From Ophiothrix spiculata (lineage: Eukaryota > Echinodermata > Ophiuroidea > Amphilepidida > Ophiotrichidae), in NCBI GenBank assembly GCA_000969725.1, contig JXSR01S064711.1: DNA of 20,411 nucleotides. One strand, 5' to 3'. The first letter of the stretch is position 1. Every line of letters starts with the position of its first letter. The notes under the pieces are model-generated. The model was not told where the DNA came from. It saw nothing but the letters and a program-made list of their open reading frames with translations, and searched no databases. This document shows positions 7,023 through 17,051 of this stretch, piece after piece. The translations under genes were made by a program, and so were the position numbers.

Positions 7023-7545
7023 CAGACTTACTGTAGGATCATGTGGCTAGCGACAATGTAGGACTCATTTGCCACGTGGCCAGAATAAAAATTTCAAACA
7101 AGGATACGTACCGACGAATTATCTCGCAAGACTCAAGCCATAGCAAACTCTCTTTAGGATCATGTGGCTAGCAGCAATGTAGAACTCATTTTGGCCAAAA
7201 TTGCCACAAAAGACGACAAGCAAACGTAGGTGCTGGCAAAGTATCTCACAAAAATTGAGTCATAGCCAAGTCTTTTGAGTATCATGTAGCTAGCGGCAAT
7301 GTAGAACTCATTTTGGCCACTTGCATGGTTACAAAAGATGACAAGCTAATCTACGTGCCAGTGAATTATCTCGCAAGAATCAAGTCATAAACCAAGTCCG
7401 TGTCGTATCATGTGGCTATTGGCAATGTAGAATTTCACTACCCATGATCAGACGGCAAACAAATCTATGTAAAGGCCCAACCATAATTATCTCACCAGAA
7501 TCAATAAATATTTCAAGTAATAAATCATAGCAAACCTACAATAGC
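6955..7545 (+). repeat. Tandem array of the gene's coding tail, stop codon and 3' UTR start
   Basis: Five direct units of roughly 115-130 bp align, with the base after the TAC-equivalent at 6987, 7108, 7226, 7355 and 7469. The first is the real end of the gene. Each unit holds the SH3 tail, a stop and a 3' UTR block (CATGTGGCTAGC, CAATGTAGAACTCATT). Unit 2 reads GYVPTNYLARLKP-stop. Unit 4 reads IYVPVNYLARIKS-stop. Unit 3 has an early TAG but ends in IES-stop. Unit 5 is frameshifted. All copies beyond the first fall after the normal stop. They are 3' UTR or downstream DNA unless alternative splicing uses them. Confidence 0.85.
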
Positions 7546-8014
7546 TAAATTTGAATATGTTGATACTAAATTATGATAATGAAAGAATATCAGAGTCAAT
7601 TTTTATACTATGTGCACAAATTTTTATATGTAAGAGATATTATGTTGCAAGATCTGGTATGAATAGCCCTAATTGCTTTCTGTCGAAACCTGAACAAAAT
7701 CAGACAAATCCAATTTTCAAATTTTGCCTTATTTAAAATGGCAAAATTATAAGCTTTCCAATGATATATCATACTCTAGGATTGCTAGATGTTTTGTCTG
7801 TCAAAAAGTGGCATTTAGGTTGAAAATTCCTTTGTTTTCTATTGATTTGTGACACATTTATTGGGCTATATCTCCTTTAGTGTTCTGGCGACTTTGTCCG
7901 GGTTTCATGGGAGCAAGTCATATATGTTCAGAGGGAATCTCAATTTGACTGATCTATAGAAGTTTTTGTGTTTAAAAGATTTAATGCAAGGTCAATAATA
8001 AATGCAAGTGAATT
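7546..8014. other. Downstream flank of the gene, nothing recognised
   Basis: AT-rich DNA. An AATAAA near 7504 and others near 8000 could serve as late polyadenylation signals, but none stands out. No coding or repeat structure was seen. Confidence 0.4.
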
Positions 8015-8022
8015 GTGTGGAC

Positions 8023-8237
8023 CAGTGTTTCCGCTAAGGATTTGGAGCTTGAGCCAATTCAAGCAAGTTTGACAAAGTTTGAAAGGTGTTTGCGCCAATA
8101 TCATGAGCTGTGGCTGAAAATTGGCTCAATAAAGCTAGAAAAATATCTTTCTCACACATTTTTTTTAGAAACTTGTTGCGCCAATTTTCACCGCTCCTGC
8201 GCCAATGGCACGCCATGCGGCCTTTGCGGAAACACTG
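8023..8237. mobile_element. 215-bp hAT-type MITE with a perfect 8-bp target duplication
   Basis: It begins CAGTGTTTCCGCTAAGG and ends CCTTTGCGGAAACACTG, an inverted repeat with one mismatch. GTGTGGAC flanks both ends exactly (8015-8022 and 8238-8245). An 8-bp duplication with CAGTG termini is characteristic of hAT elements. GCGCCAAT, TTGGCTCA and related sub-motifs repeat inside. There is no transposase. Open frames across it on both strands are incidental. Confidence 0.9.
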
Positions 8238-8245
8238 GTGTGGAC

Positions 8246-9737
8246 CAACCCATTCGGACATATTCCTATGCCTCAATATAGGCCACTAGGGACCATGTAC
8301 TTTGAGCAACAGCCATTTGGATACAATTAGTGCAATTTTCATTTGAACCATGATATATAATGATAATAGTAGTGGACATTATAATTATGCCATTTTAAAG
8401 AAACAATCACAACCATTTTGCTGTTACGTAGATTTTGACTGCTGCAGTCAAGGCCAATTTGTTGTTACACCTATGAGCACTTAGATAGTAATACTCCCCA
8501 ACAGCTTCCTGATGCACTCAGGTTGATGGAGCAATTATGCTGATTGTACCCCAATCCATGTTGCAAAAAGTGGATGGTGGCCATTGAGCTGGAGGAATGT
8601 GTGAAAACCAATTGGTCTCTAGCTAGTAGTGCACTATTTCCCTCCCAGACTTTTCTCATCTGCACAGGCTCAGCACACTGTAATGAGTAGCTATAATAGT
8701 ATTCCAATTTTCTGTCTTTCAACTTTTGTACAAATGTAATTCCAAGAAAACAGTTCAGTTTGTCAGACTCCACACTGCCAACACCAACTCAGCAATCACA
8801 CCACTGGTAGGTACCAGTCATGTGTGCCAGATGGGGACTCTGCCCCCACTTACCAGCAGAAAAGGGCATAAGAGAATTTACCCCTACCATCACCCCACCC
8901 CCAATGTACATGTGCAATGCCAATTTATGACAAATAGCAGTTATTGCAGATATGACTTTCTTGCACTCACTTAGGTATTAAACCACCCGAGTGTGATAAA
9001 AATACGCCGACGCATCGGATGCAGAGTTGTTGATTAGCGATGAACAACTCTGTAGCATGTTTGAATACCTTTCAACAACGAAAATCTTCCTGAAAACGTA
9101 TAATTAAATTAAATTCCCGATGCGCGATGAACAGTGCGCCGATTTATGTGCACTGCGTAAACGCACCTCCGTGTATGCTGTACCGTGCGTGACGCGCTTA
9201 TTTGAATATCAACTGTGGATTCATCACAAATCAACAACGGTGTGCTCCTGTATAAGGAGATACAGTGAGTTGTTGAAATGACAGTATGTCCTACTTCTGA
9301 TGTAGAGAATCATTTCCTTGAAAGTCATTAAATATCTGTAAGAAATATACATTCCTAAGTATGAATCTCATTCCATTCCTAAAAAATTAACACAAGAATG
9401 CAAGACTGACCCAAGTCCACCTGTCACTACTATGGTAAAAGGAAGTTCGTACCAAAGATCTGTCTTGTCAAAGATTCCTACATGAATGTCTTGTATGGTA
9501 TCATCATAATGAGATACACAGCTAAATTCCTCTTCCATTGGTTACCACTGCACTGTAACTTCGTGGTGACAACTGCAGTGACTTTGTAGTCACTGTATTT
9601 TAGCCTTATACTAGGCAGTGAGTACAGTGAGTAGACAAAGTATTGGCTATGTTTTGTTGTGACTATACTTATTTATCTTGTTGTCAAAGTACAGAAATGT
9701 TGTTTGCTGGAACTGGAAGAGGATTATAGCTGTGTAG
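8246..9737. other. Intergenic DNA with a CpG-richer patch and a small hairpin
   Basis: No gene is supported. Around 9000-9260 the base composition shifts to more CpG (ACGCCGACGCATCGG, GATGCGCGATG, GTGACGCGC). In it lies a 10-bp perfect stem, CAGAGTTGTT (9022-9031) with AACAACTCTG (9043-9052), loop 11. A weaker inverted match to GTTGTTGATTAGCGATGAA occurs near 9215-9240, which may mark a decayed inverted-repeat element. The stretch 9545-9640 has several short GTGACT/AGTCAC-type hairpins. Confidence 0.4.
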
Positions 9738-9739
9738 TA

Positions 9740-9961
9740 CTGTAAACGCCAATATTTCCGCGCTCAGTAATTTTCGCGCTCAGCCAATTATGGACCAATT
9801 CGCGCGTATTTATTTTCGCGCATATGAACATTGTCTGAGTATAGAATACCATTTGCAACAAATCCATAATTAATATTCGCGCTACATTTATTTTCGCGCT
9901 AATCTCATTTTGCGCGAAAAGCGCGAAAATAAATGTAGTGTGAAAAATACCACTTATACAG
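9740..9961. mobile_element. 222-bp TA-flanked MITE rich in TTTTCGCGC motifs
   Basis: The left end CTGTAAACGCCAATATTTCCGCG and the right end (reversed, CTGTATAAGTGGTATTTTTC) are related inverted repeats. TA dinucleotides flank it (9738-9739 and 9962-9963), as for Tc1/mariner-like insertions. Inside, TTTTCGCGC or its complement GCGCGAAAA recurs several times. A related terminus occurs at 14617-14643. Confidence 0.65.
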
Positions 9962-10027
9962 TATCTAAACAAGGAACTTTGTCTTTTGTAAGAACAGGCT
10001 CTGAAAACTTGAATTTTGAGATGCTTA

Positions 10028-10256
10028 GGGCGTATTCACACATAATAGTCATGACCAGCTAAGTTGTCTCTAGAGCGAGACAATTAAGCAGTTGCGTTCA
10101 CACTGGGACACGACTTGTGCGTTTAAACTAGTGGCGTGTCACTTTTGGTCACGAGCAAGACACTTTCTATAATTGCATTCGCACTGGGAATTTGGTCATG
10201 AGTGGCTCACGAGCGAGAATATAGTCATGACCAAATTCTTCTGTGTGAACACGCCC
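10028..10256. mobile_element. 229-bp PIF/Harbinger-like MITE, TTA target duplication
   Basis: GGGCGTATTCACACA at the left is mirrored by TGTGTGAACACGCCC at the right, with one mismatch. The next block, ATAGTCATGACCA, is also mirrored (TAGTCATGACCAAATTC near the right end). TTA flanks both sides (10025-10027 and 10257-10259). It contains further GTTCACACTGGGA / TTCGCACTGGGAA direct copies. No coding capacity. Confidence 0.85.
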
Positions 10257-10259
10257 TTA

Positions 10260-12231
10260 GGCTATGAGTCCAAAGACATTTCCTCCTTATATTATTTGCT
10301 AAAACAGAGAGCGAGTGTATTGTGAACATCATTTTAATCAATGAAAGCGAATGTCACTCATGCTTGTTGGAGTGGTGTGATTATTAAAAAAAATATTCTG
10401 AGTGATCACTTGATTACAATCTGAAGTGTAGCGAATGTCGTGATATTTGTTAAGTGAATGCCGCTTCCTGTTAGTGCAAAGTTTTATGGTATAGGATGGG
10501 TGAATGTCACTAAGGCGAAAGAATGGCTTTAGACGCTAAGCCTTACATGATTGACATTGAGGCTGTAAAGCTTGATTAAGCTAGCAAATGTGTTGCTATC
10601 ATTCCAGAATTGCCAATTTGTTTACAATATATTACCACACAAAATATTACAAAAATGACAACTTAACAAATAATTTAACAAATCATTATATATATATTTT
10701 ATGTGTACTTAAGAATTATATATACTATATATGAAGTGTACGAAAATATTGAAGCAATAATTTACTGTGAAGAAACTGTGACTCTATATATGATATTATT
10801 TGTGATTTTATTCTATAACATTTGATGTTATTTTACTCTTGTGCTTAATGTTAAGTTCTATGTATATAATTTTGTTGAGATTAAAGTATTTATGAGTGGT
10901 ATGTGTTTGTGTTTTAATGTCCAGCATTTTACAAGTTGAGACCAGTGTTGTATGGTTGGAATACCAGGTTAAAGGGACAAGCCATTATTTCATGATGAAA
11001 GTATGGAGGATTTCCATTCATGGAATAGGTGTGCCATACCCATAGTTATAGAGGGGAGATACCAGATTTCATATACCAGCATGTGTAATGGCGTCATCAT
11101 CCATGGGGCTCAAATTTGGGGTATTCAGGTACACTTATTTCCTGCAACTACAGGACTATCGTTATGACTTTAATTGGTCTTATGGAGATACATCCTTTTG
11201 TTCATTTTTTAGCTAAGTCAACTCACGATATCCACTACCCGATAATTAATAGTTTGGGATTTATACTGGAATGTCTGTTCTTTAAACTGTATAGTGTCTC
11301 TTTGGGGGTAATCTCTCTAAATTTATGTTATGAATGAGACTAGTTTTAATTGTAAAAGAATCTGAGAACTTTTCTAGTCATAAAAATGTGCTGTTACCAA
11401 GAGGCAACACAAATGAATATGTAAGGAATGAGCATATTTTAACAGAAGGAAGATTGGGTTAAGTCTCTCAAGGTAATTTCAAAGTAGCTATGCCCAACAA
11501 AGTAAAAACACAGTATGTGCATTGCAGATAAATTGAAAACTACTTCTTTTTCCCTTGAAAAAATCTTGCACAAATGAGCAGATGACTAATTCTCTAGCAC
11601 AACTTGAGGCAGTATCTACTCTATTTAACATGTGTGTATATTACTTTCTAGCATGGAATTGGATTGAAGTGAAATTGCACATTTATAGGAAGTATCTGCT
11701 ATGCTTTATAAATACACATACTGCTTTTTTACTCTTGAAACTTGATCCGTACTGTTACCATCACTACCATGCGATGGAGGCTAGTGAACAGGTTTTCTTT
11801 GTTGTGTTTAGGTTCCGTTTAGTCCAAGAGTTATACCTCCCGTCCATAATCTGTGATAATCGTGAAAAATATCGTAATGCGAAAATATGTTATATAATTG
11901 TTACAGTAACTACTCATGAAAATATAAATTGAAAAATATATATATTATACTTTTTCATGTTTTAAACTTTTTAACTCTAGTGACAGTTTAGCATGCCTAT
12001 TATCATGTAATATAAATCCCTATATTACTTGTGTATATAACTATATATTGTACATGTATGCACCTAAATTTGTTGTAAACTGACCAAATCTGTCAAAACC
12101 TGTATATATTTTATTGTAATGGACCATCACAAAAGCAATCTAAGTTTACCACTGGTTAACCTTTGACCTTTGTATAAAATAAACTGGCAATCTTGTATTT
12201 GTAAGTCTTGATATGATAATTATATATATAT
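10260..12231. other. AT-rich intergenic DNA, no gene supported
   Basis: Long AT-rich stretches with TATATA runs (about 10685-10735 and 11935-12060). The longest open stretch, 11555-11932, has no recognisable domain and a composition like its surroundings. ATAGTTATAGAGGGGA near 11042 resembles ATAGTTGTAGAGGGGA in the MITE at 6092-6304 and may be a scrap of that family. Confidence 0.4.
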
Positions 12232-12460
12232 GGCCTAAAAAAATTGTTTGATTGGCGTAACCGACCAACAAAAAACAATTTATGGTATGAAAAAGCACCC
12301 AACTTTAGTAAATTGGGTGTTTTTTGAAAAATGAAAAAAAAAAACCAAACTAGCCTTAAATTAGCCGTTTTCCTGAAAATCAAAAATAATCAAAAAAGAC
12401 CTACCTACTTCACACCATTTTTTTTACTATGTTACACCAATCAACAACTATTTTTAGGCC
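12232..12460. mobile_element. 229-bp MITE with GGCCTAAAA inverted ends
   Basis: GGCCTAAAAAAATTGTTTGA at the left pairs with TCAACAACTATTTTTAGGCC at the right, and the match continues through GATTGGCGTAAC / GTTACACCAATC. An inner hairpin (CACCCAACTTTAGTAAATTGGGTG split into stem and loop, 12297-12320) sits near the middle. The flanks are AT-rich, so the target duplication (TA or TAT/TAA) is not clear. Confidence 0.7.
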
Positions 12461-13767
12461 TAAAAATGTATATGCTATTTACAAAACCCAGTACTCTGTA
12501 TACCAAATGACACTTATGTTGTTTATATAAAAATCTGCAAGTGGTTAAGATTATGATAGACCCAAAAGTTAGTCCAAAATTTGTGTGAATTGTTCCAACA
12601 AACATTATAGAACAGCTTTAATTTGTAGATAGTCTAAGAAAAGTTGCCATATTTATTTAGTCTTTTAATTGAGAACTTGTTGTTGTGGAACAGTACCAGG
12701 ACTGTTCAATTTTAGGTGATAAGTTTGAGCCCTTGTTTGGTCAATGTGTTATACCTTGCCAAATTTACCGCGTGCTAGATGTTTTAACCCCTGGGATATT
12801 GGGTAGCTGCTGTTGAGAATACTAAATGTACCAGTTTACGTTCTTTCAAATTCATAATCTGAGTAACATTTAGTGGAAAATCATTCTCAAGATACTTGGG
12901 ATTGCTGTCTTAGATCCTCCTTTTGCTTGTCAAAACAACCTCAAATCCTGTTTTAAACTACGGTGTTCGTACAGAGGGTTACAAATTTGCGTAGAATGTG
13001 CTGACATTTGTAAAACCATTGTTTATAAATTTGATATGGTCTACGATTTAAAAGTTTGTACACAATGGTCTAATCATCATCAAAACACGATTCGTACAAA
13101 GTATTGTGACCATAGTCTTAGGCACACAAATTTTCAGTACAAAAGCATTCTATATGTAATGACAAGATGACTGCCTAAATCACCTCCCCAATATAATTTC
13201 AAGATGGCTGCCAAAATCACTTCCTTCATATAATTTGCATTGTTACATTGTACATCATTGTGTGTGATGTTTTCCAATATATAGTATACTTTGTATTTTT
13301 CCAGTACATATTATATACAACATTGTTCGAACTATTAACTAATTTTGTACCCCAGTTTCAGATATTATGTATAAGAGATATGACAATGTATATGTAATCC
13401 GCAATGGTATTATTTCGTGTTATGCAAAAGTGGTGGGTGTATGCAACTTAGAGAAAAATATGATTTGCCTGCTGTATAAAGACCCAATCAAAATCAAGCT
13501 TTCATCTGCACTTGGCTTATGATTTATTCCCCAAAATTTGTGTGCTCCACTTTGTTTTTTGCGCTTTTGGCGGTTGATTTGTCAATTATGAAAATAATTC
13601 CATCATTAAAACTGCCATATTGAAAGGAACCAAGTGACATATTTGGGGAAACTGAGTTATTGGTTGTAAACAGTCAAAGGTGACCGTATAATCTAACAAT
13701 TATGAAATAGAAGCCTTATATATTGAGAATCATGACAAGTCAATAGCTGCTTAAAAAACATTTTTGG
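12461..13767. other. Intergenic DNA, one small tandem dimer
   Basis: No gene is supported. A 37-bp unit occurs twice in tandem at 13164-13237 (AAGATGACTGCC and AAGATGGCTGCC, each followed by AAATCAC, TTCC/CTCC and ATATAATTT). Otherwise nothing was recognised. Confidence 0.5.
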
Positions 13768-13775
13768 TCAATAAC

Positions 13776-14512
13776 CAGTGGCGTACCTGCCGGGGGGTGG
13801 GGTGGGGGCAGCCCCCCCCCCCCTGACAGGAAAAAAAAAAGAGGGAAAAGAGAAAGAAAAGAAAAAAGAAAGAGGAGGACGTAGTCACAGATCTAAAAGT
13901 AACTATAGTCAGAATCTGACGAGGAAACCATAAATGTGGCACTTTCATGTATCGAGTGTTGATAATTAGCTTTCATGTCATCAAGTGCAAGGACATCACG
14001 ATCTTGTGCTCACAAGGAGTTCCGGATATACTTGCAGTTACAAAATGGTGAGCATTGTAGTCCCTTACCCTAACTTTCAGTTCCAAAAGTTCTCTTTGTT
14101 TTTTATATAGTATAGGCCTAACTTAACATGACAAAATAAAAACACCGCGAAAATGAGAGATTTTATAACAATTTTAGTTAAATTCTCTAAATTTTCCCAT
14201 TTTTATTGTGCAATATGCGTGCATTGCAAAAATTCAGAGGCCTAATTTTGTTTGCCATGTCACTTGCTCCTTCCCTTGACCGTAGATGGCAGCTATGCCA
14301 ATGATTTTTAGCCAAAAATGTTTCCTACGCGAGCACTGAACATCACATCATTTTGTTTCAATCATGTCACTTGCTCATCCCCTTAATCGTAGATGACAGC
14401 TACCATGCTACTATTGCCAGTTGTTAGCTGAATTTGGCAAAAAAAATTGTGCGCGTATTACGTGGACCGTGTCGCTCGCCCCCTCTGACCGAAGAAGGCA
14501 GGTACGCCACTG
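13776..14512. mobile_element. 737-bp non-autonomous hAT element with 8-bp target duplication
   Basis: Ends CAGTGGCGTACCTGCC and GGCAGGTACGCCACTG are perfect inverted repeats. TCAATAAC lies on both sides (13768-13775 and 14513-14520), an exact 8-bp duplication as made by hAT transposases. Just inside the left end is a G-run/C-run palindrome (13793-13823) followed by an unbroken 52-bp polypurine tract (13828-13879). The right third holds three direct repeats about 105 bp apart. There is no transposase frame. Confidence 0.9.
14261..14512. repeat. Three subterminal direct repeats in the hAT element
   Basis: CACTTGCTCCTTCCCTTGACC, CACTTGCTCATCCCCTTAATC and CGCTCGCCCCCTCTGACC start at 14261, 14368 and 14473. 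Each is followed by GTAGATGGCAGCTA, GTAGATGACAGCTA or GAAGAAGGCAGGTA. The third runs straight into the terminal inverted repeat. They look like internal copies of the transposon's own end. Confidence 0.75.
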
Positions 14513-14566
14513 TCAATAACTCCCAAATAATCTAGATGTCACTTGATTTCTTTTGCCATGGGCGCG

Positions 14567-14643
14567 AAAATAGAAAGATGCAAAATGATTAAAAATAAAC
14601 CATGCATGAAAATTACCGGATGTGAAAATTCCCACTTTTACAG
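14567..14643. mobile_element. Fragment of a TA-type MITE related to 9740-9961
   Basis: Read on the minus strand, the end is CTGTAAAAGTGGGAATTTTC, close to both ends of the element at 9740-9961 (CTGTAAACGCC..., CTGTATAAGTGGTATTTTTC). GGGCGCGAAAATAG at 14562-14575 echoes its GCGCGAAAA motif. No matching left end was found, so it is probably truncated. Confidence 0.45.
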
Positions 14644-15951
14644 AACCTCATGGTTGCTCTTTCAAGTAACTTTAAAAACAAGAGAAATTATATAATTTTT
14701 GTATTTCTCTTGCTATTTTTGGTTAAATGCAAGGAAACTTGAAAACAAATTAACAGTTTTAAAGCTTATATACCAATCATAAGCAAAAACATTGTAGAGG
14801 AGAAACCATAAATAATTATTATAGTCACAATATAGATCATCAAGTATGTGTTATTAGACATACACCAGTCCATAATGTATAATGAATTTATTTTATCAGG
14901 TACTTAGTACAGTGTTTCGAATTTAAGAAAATATTCCCCTTATAATCTTTGTAATGACAATGACAATCCAATATTAAAATAAGTGTAAGAATTTTTACAC
15001 AGCTTGTATATTGTCTTGAGTTTTAAACAAGCTATCAATGGCTCCAGCTCTGATTCTATTTGAAACTGTCAGGAGAATAGACTAAAGCTAACCTGGACCT
15101 ATTTTAGGCCTTGTAAAGTAGACAATCAAGAAGGGACACAGGCATGAGCAGGCTGGGGCATGAGTTTGAAGACCGAACTGCTCAGGCTGACATCATCGCT
15201 GCCCATGGCCCTTCTTGACCGCCTATTGTAAAGCATACTAATAAAGTAAAGTATAATCAGACTATTTCTTTTATTGAGAGGGGTATTTTAGTTGTTTGTA
15301 GATGATCAGTACACAAGAATGAGGCCCGCATCCAGGGGAGGGATGCCTCCCCCTATTCCTCCAGACCTAACCAAGAAAACCTCCAATAAATCTCAGAACT
15401 CCCCAAACATTTAAATGAAATTTTAGGGATTTTAGGTCAAACACTTCCAAAATCCATCTTAAATACTCCTTTTAACTTTTTCTAGATGGGTAAAATTAGA
15501 TTGAGATCAAACAAACATTTTAAAATAGAGTCTCCAGTCCCTCTTTGAATTACTGGGCCTGATGTGTATGTTAGATATGGTCTTTTATACAGACAAATCG
15601 TGACTTGAAACTCAACTCTGCCACTCATGTCAATAGTTACTGGGTCAAAATTTGGGAAAGCCTTTCTTGCGTTCTTTGGTTACCATAGTTACCAGCGTGT
15701 GTGTGTGAAGTTAACATAATATCTTGTGTGTTTCTTGTTGTTCAGAATAATATATTGTTACCATGGTTACTATGTGAATGAAAATAAATGAATGTCAAAC
15801 TCTACTATGTTGCAAGTGTGATAATTTTAAGTTCTTTAAAAAAATTTTCTTCTTAAATTAATGACTTGTCATCACATCAAAACTAAACTCTTATCCCACT
15901 GCAGTGGTGTAACCAGCATGAGTGGGGCAGGGGATAGTTTTTTATCTTTTG
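14644..15951. other. Intergenic DNA with one strong hairpin and a hAT-like end
   Basis: No gene is supported. It holds the hairpin listed at 15111-15240, a repeated GTTACCATAGTTACC/GTTACCATGGTTAC motif (15680 and 15758), and a hAT-like terminus CAGTGGTGTAACCAGCATG at 15902, for which no partner end was found. Confidence 0.4.
15111..15240. other. Strong multi-stem hairpin, possible structured RNA or MITE
   Basis: TCAAGAAGGG (15126-15135) pairs perfectly with CCCTTCTTGA (15209-15218), and GAGCAG (15146-15151) with CTGCTC (15178-15183). The flanks TTGTAAAG (about 15113) and CTATTGTAAAG (about 15224) are not clean inverted repeats. The region is GC-richer than its surroundings. I recognise no RNA family. 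It may be a small inverted-repeat element. Confidence 0.4.
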
Positions 15952-15953
15952 TA

Positions 15954-16228
15954 CACTGCAAAAAAGTTGGGCAAATATACATCCCTACCAACTGTTGGGC
16001 AAACTAAAAAAGTACCGTAGATCAGACACTTTTGCCAAAGTTTTGTATCGCTTTACCCCATAGATGCATATGGCAGATGGACGTTTCCACTCAAATAGGT
16101 TTGCCCAACATTAGGGCAGGAATGTGTGCCCAACAGTGTTATTTGTGTTTTGCCCAATGTTGGTAGGGATGTATACTTCATCGATGTTGGGCGAAATCAC
16201 CCCCAAATCGCCCAACTTTCTTGCAGTG
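15954..16228. mobile_element. 275-bp TA-flanked MITE with CACTGCAA ends
   Basis: CACTGCAAAAAAGTTGGGC and GCCCAACTTTCTTGCAGTG are inverted repeats with one mismatch. TA flanks both (15952-15953 and 16229-16230). A second inverted pair lies inside: ATACATCCCTACCAACTGTT (15978) against TTGGTAGGGATGTATAC (about 16159-16175). GCCCAAC recurs several times in the interior. Superfamily uncertain (mariner-like by its TA). Confidence 0.75.
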
Positions 16229-16258
16229 TACCAAAGACCACACATGGGTACTTTGGTA

Positions 16259-16590
16259 CTTTTATTTTCATTTTTTTAACATAAAAAATCACACAAATCA
16301 AACAAATCGATAATAAAAAAAAAGAACACGAATCACACCCACCCCCTTAATATCAGAAAGCTTGTTTCCATATGGAAGGAACCAAGACGGTCCACAGTCA
16401 GAGTCATCTCAAGACAATCCAACTGCTAATGAACAAAAAGCAAATCACCATAAAGGGAAATTGAAACAAACAAGCAGTCGGACCAACCAGGCACAACCCC
16501 AGAACTATTCAGCCTCTACATGAAAACAAGCAACCATCACATACACATTCTAACAATACCTTAATCATGCAACCAGCTTGAAAAAAAAAA
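16259..16590 (-). other. Probable 3' UTR and A-rich tail of the LINE remnant
   Basis: Downstream of the LINE stop on the minus strand is about 330 bp of non-coding DNA ending in an A-rich stretch (GTTAAAAAAATGAAAATAAA at about 16262-16281 on the plus strand as T-rich). This fits the tail of a LINE inserted on the minus strand. The boundary is approximate. Confidence 0.4.
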
Positions 16591-17051
16591 TTATAAATCA
16601 AATCTCCATTTACTGAAATGCTTAGATAATTTACCTTTATTTTTAGCAATAAAATATTCACTTTCTTTACTTAATTTGATATGGATCTTGAAGCCAATAA
16701 ATTGGGTTTTCCCTTGAAATTTACAGACATAATTATAATATTTTAAACTCAAAAATAAATGGATAAAGACATTTTATCACCAAGAATGCCAAAGATTTTA
16801 TCAAATTTTGAGCATGTAAAATCAATATCATGTTTGGTAATAATAATAATGTGAATGAGATCACTCCAAATGGGTGTCACAATTTCACAATCACAAAATA
16901 TATGAACATGATGAACAGATGTTTTAGGGAATTTATTGCAAAAAGTTCAATGTGGGGGAATCCTTCCTTTTAACTTAGGCTATTAGAAAATTAGGCTATT
17001 TGCTTTGTGAAAAAGTTTGAAATTAACTGACCTAAGACGAATGTCAATAGC
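16591..17051 (-). pseudogene. 5'-truncated, decayed LINE reverse-transcriptase ORF2, C-terminal end
   Basis: The reverse-strand frame from 17046 reads RLRSVNFKLFHKANSLIF, then two stops, then GRIPPH, a stop (probably an old Cys codon), TFCNKFPKTSVHHVHIFCDC, and EIVTPIWSDL. This is the pattern at the end of LINE ORF2 proteins: an RxxxxKLLH-type helix, then C-x2-C ... H-x3/4-C and a V-x2-x-W. After a +1/-1 shift near 16770 the adjacent frame gives YYNYVCKFQGK, then KESEYFIAKNKGKLSKHFSKW and TAA at 16591. That is the YIYxxK, E-x-x-IA and KW end of L1-like elements. Three stops and a frameshift mean it is dead. The reverse transcriptase and endonuclease are absent. The 5' side abuts the MITE at 17052. 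The L1-like assignment is tentative. Confidence 0.7.

Noticed and set aside
6955-7545. Tandem array considered as a CRISPR-like or minisatellite array
   Set aside because: The units are degraded copies of a coding exon tail and 3' UTR, without uniform repeats and unique spacers.
8015-8281. Open frames on both strands across 8015-8281
   Set aside because: They span a hAT-type MITE and its target duplications, with no protein similarity seen.
11555-11932. 125-codon open frame on the plus strand
   Set aside because: No recognisable domain, no conserved motif, and a composition like the AT-rich surroundings. Length alone is not unusual in 20 kb.
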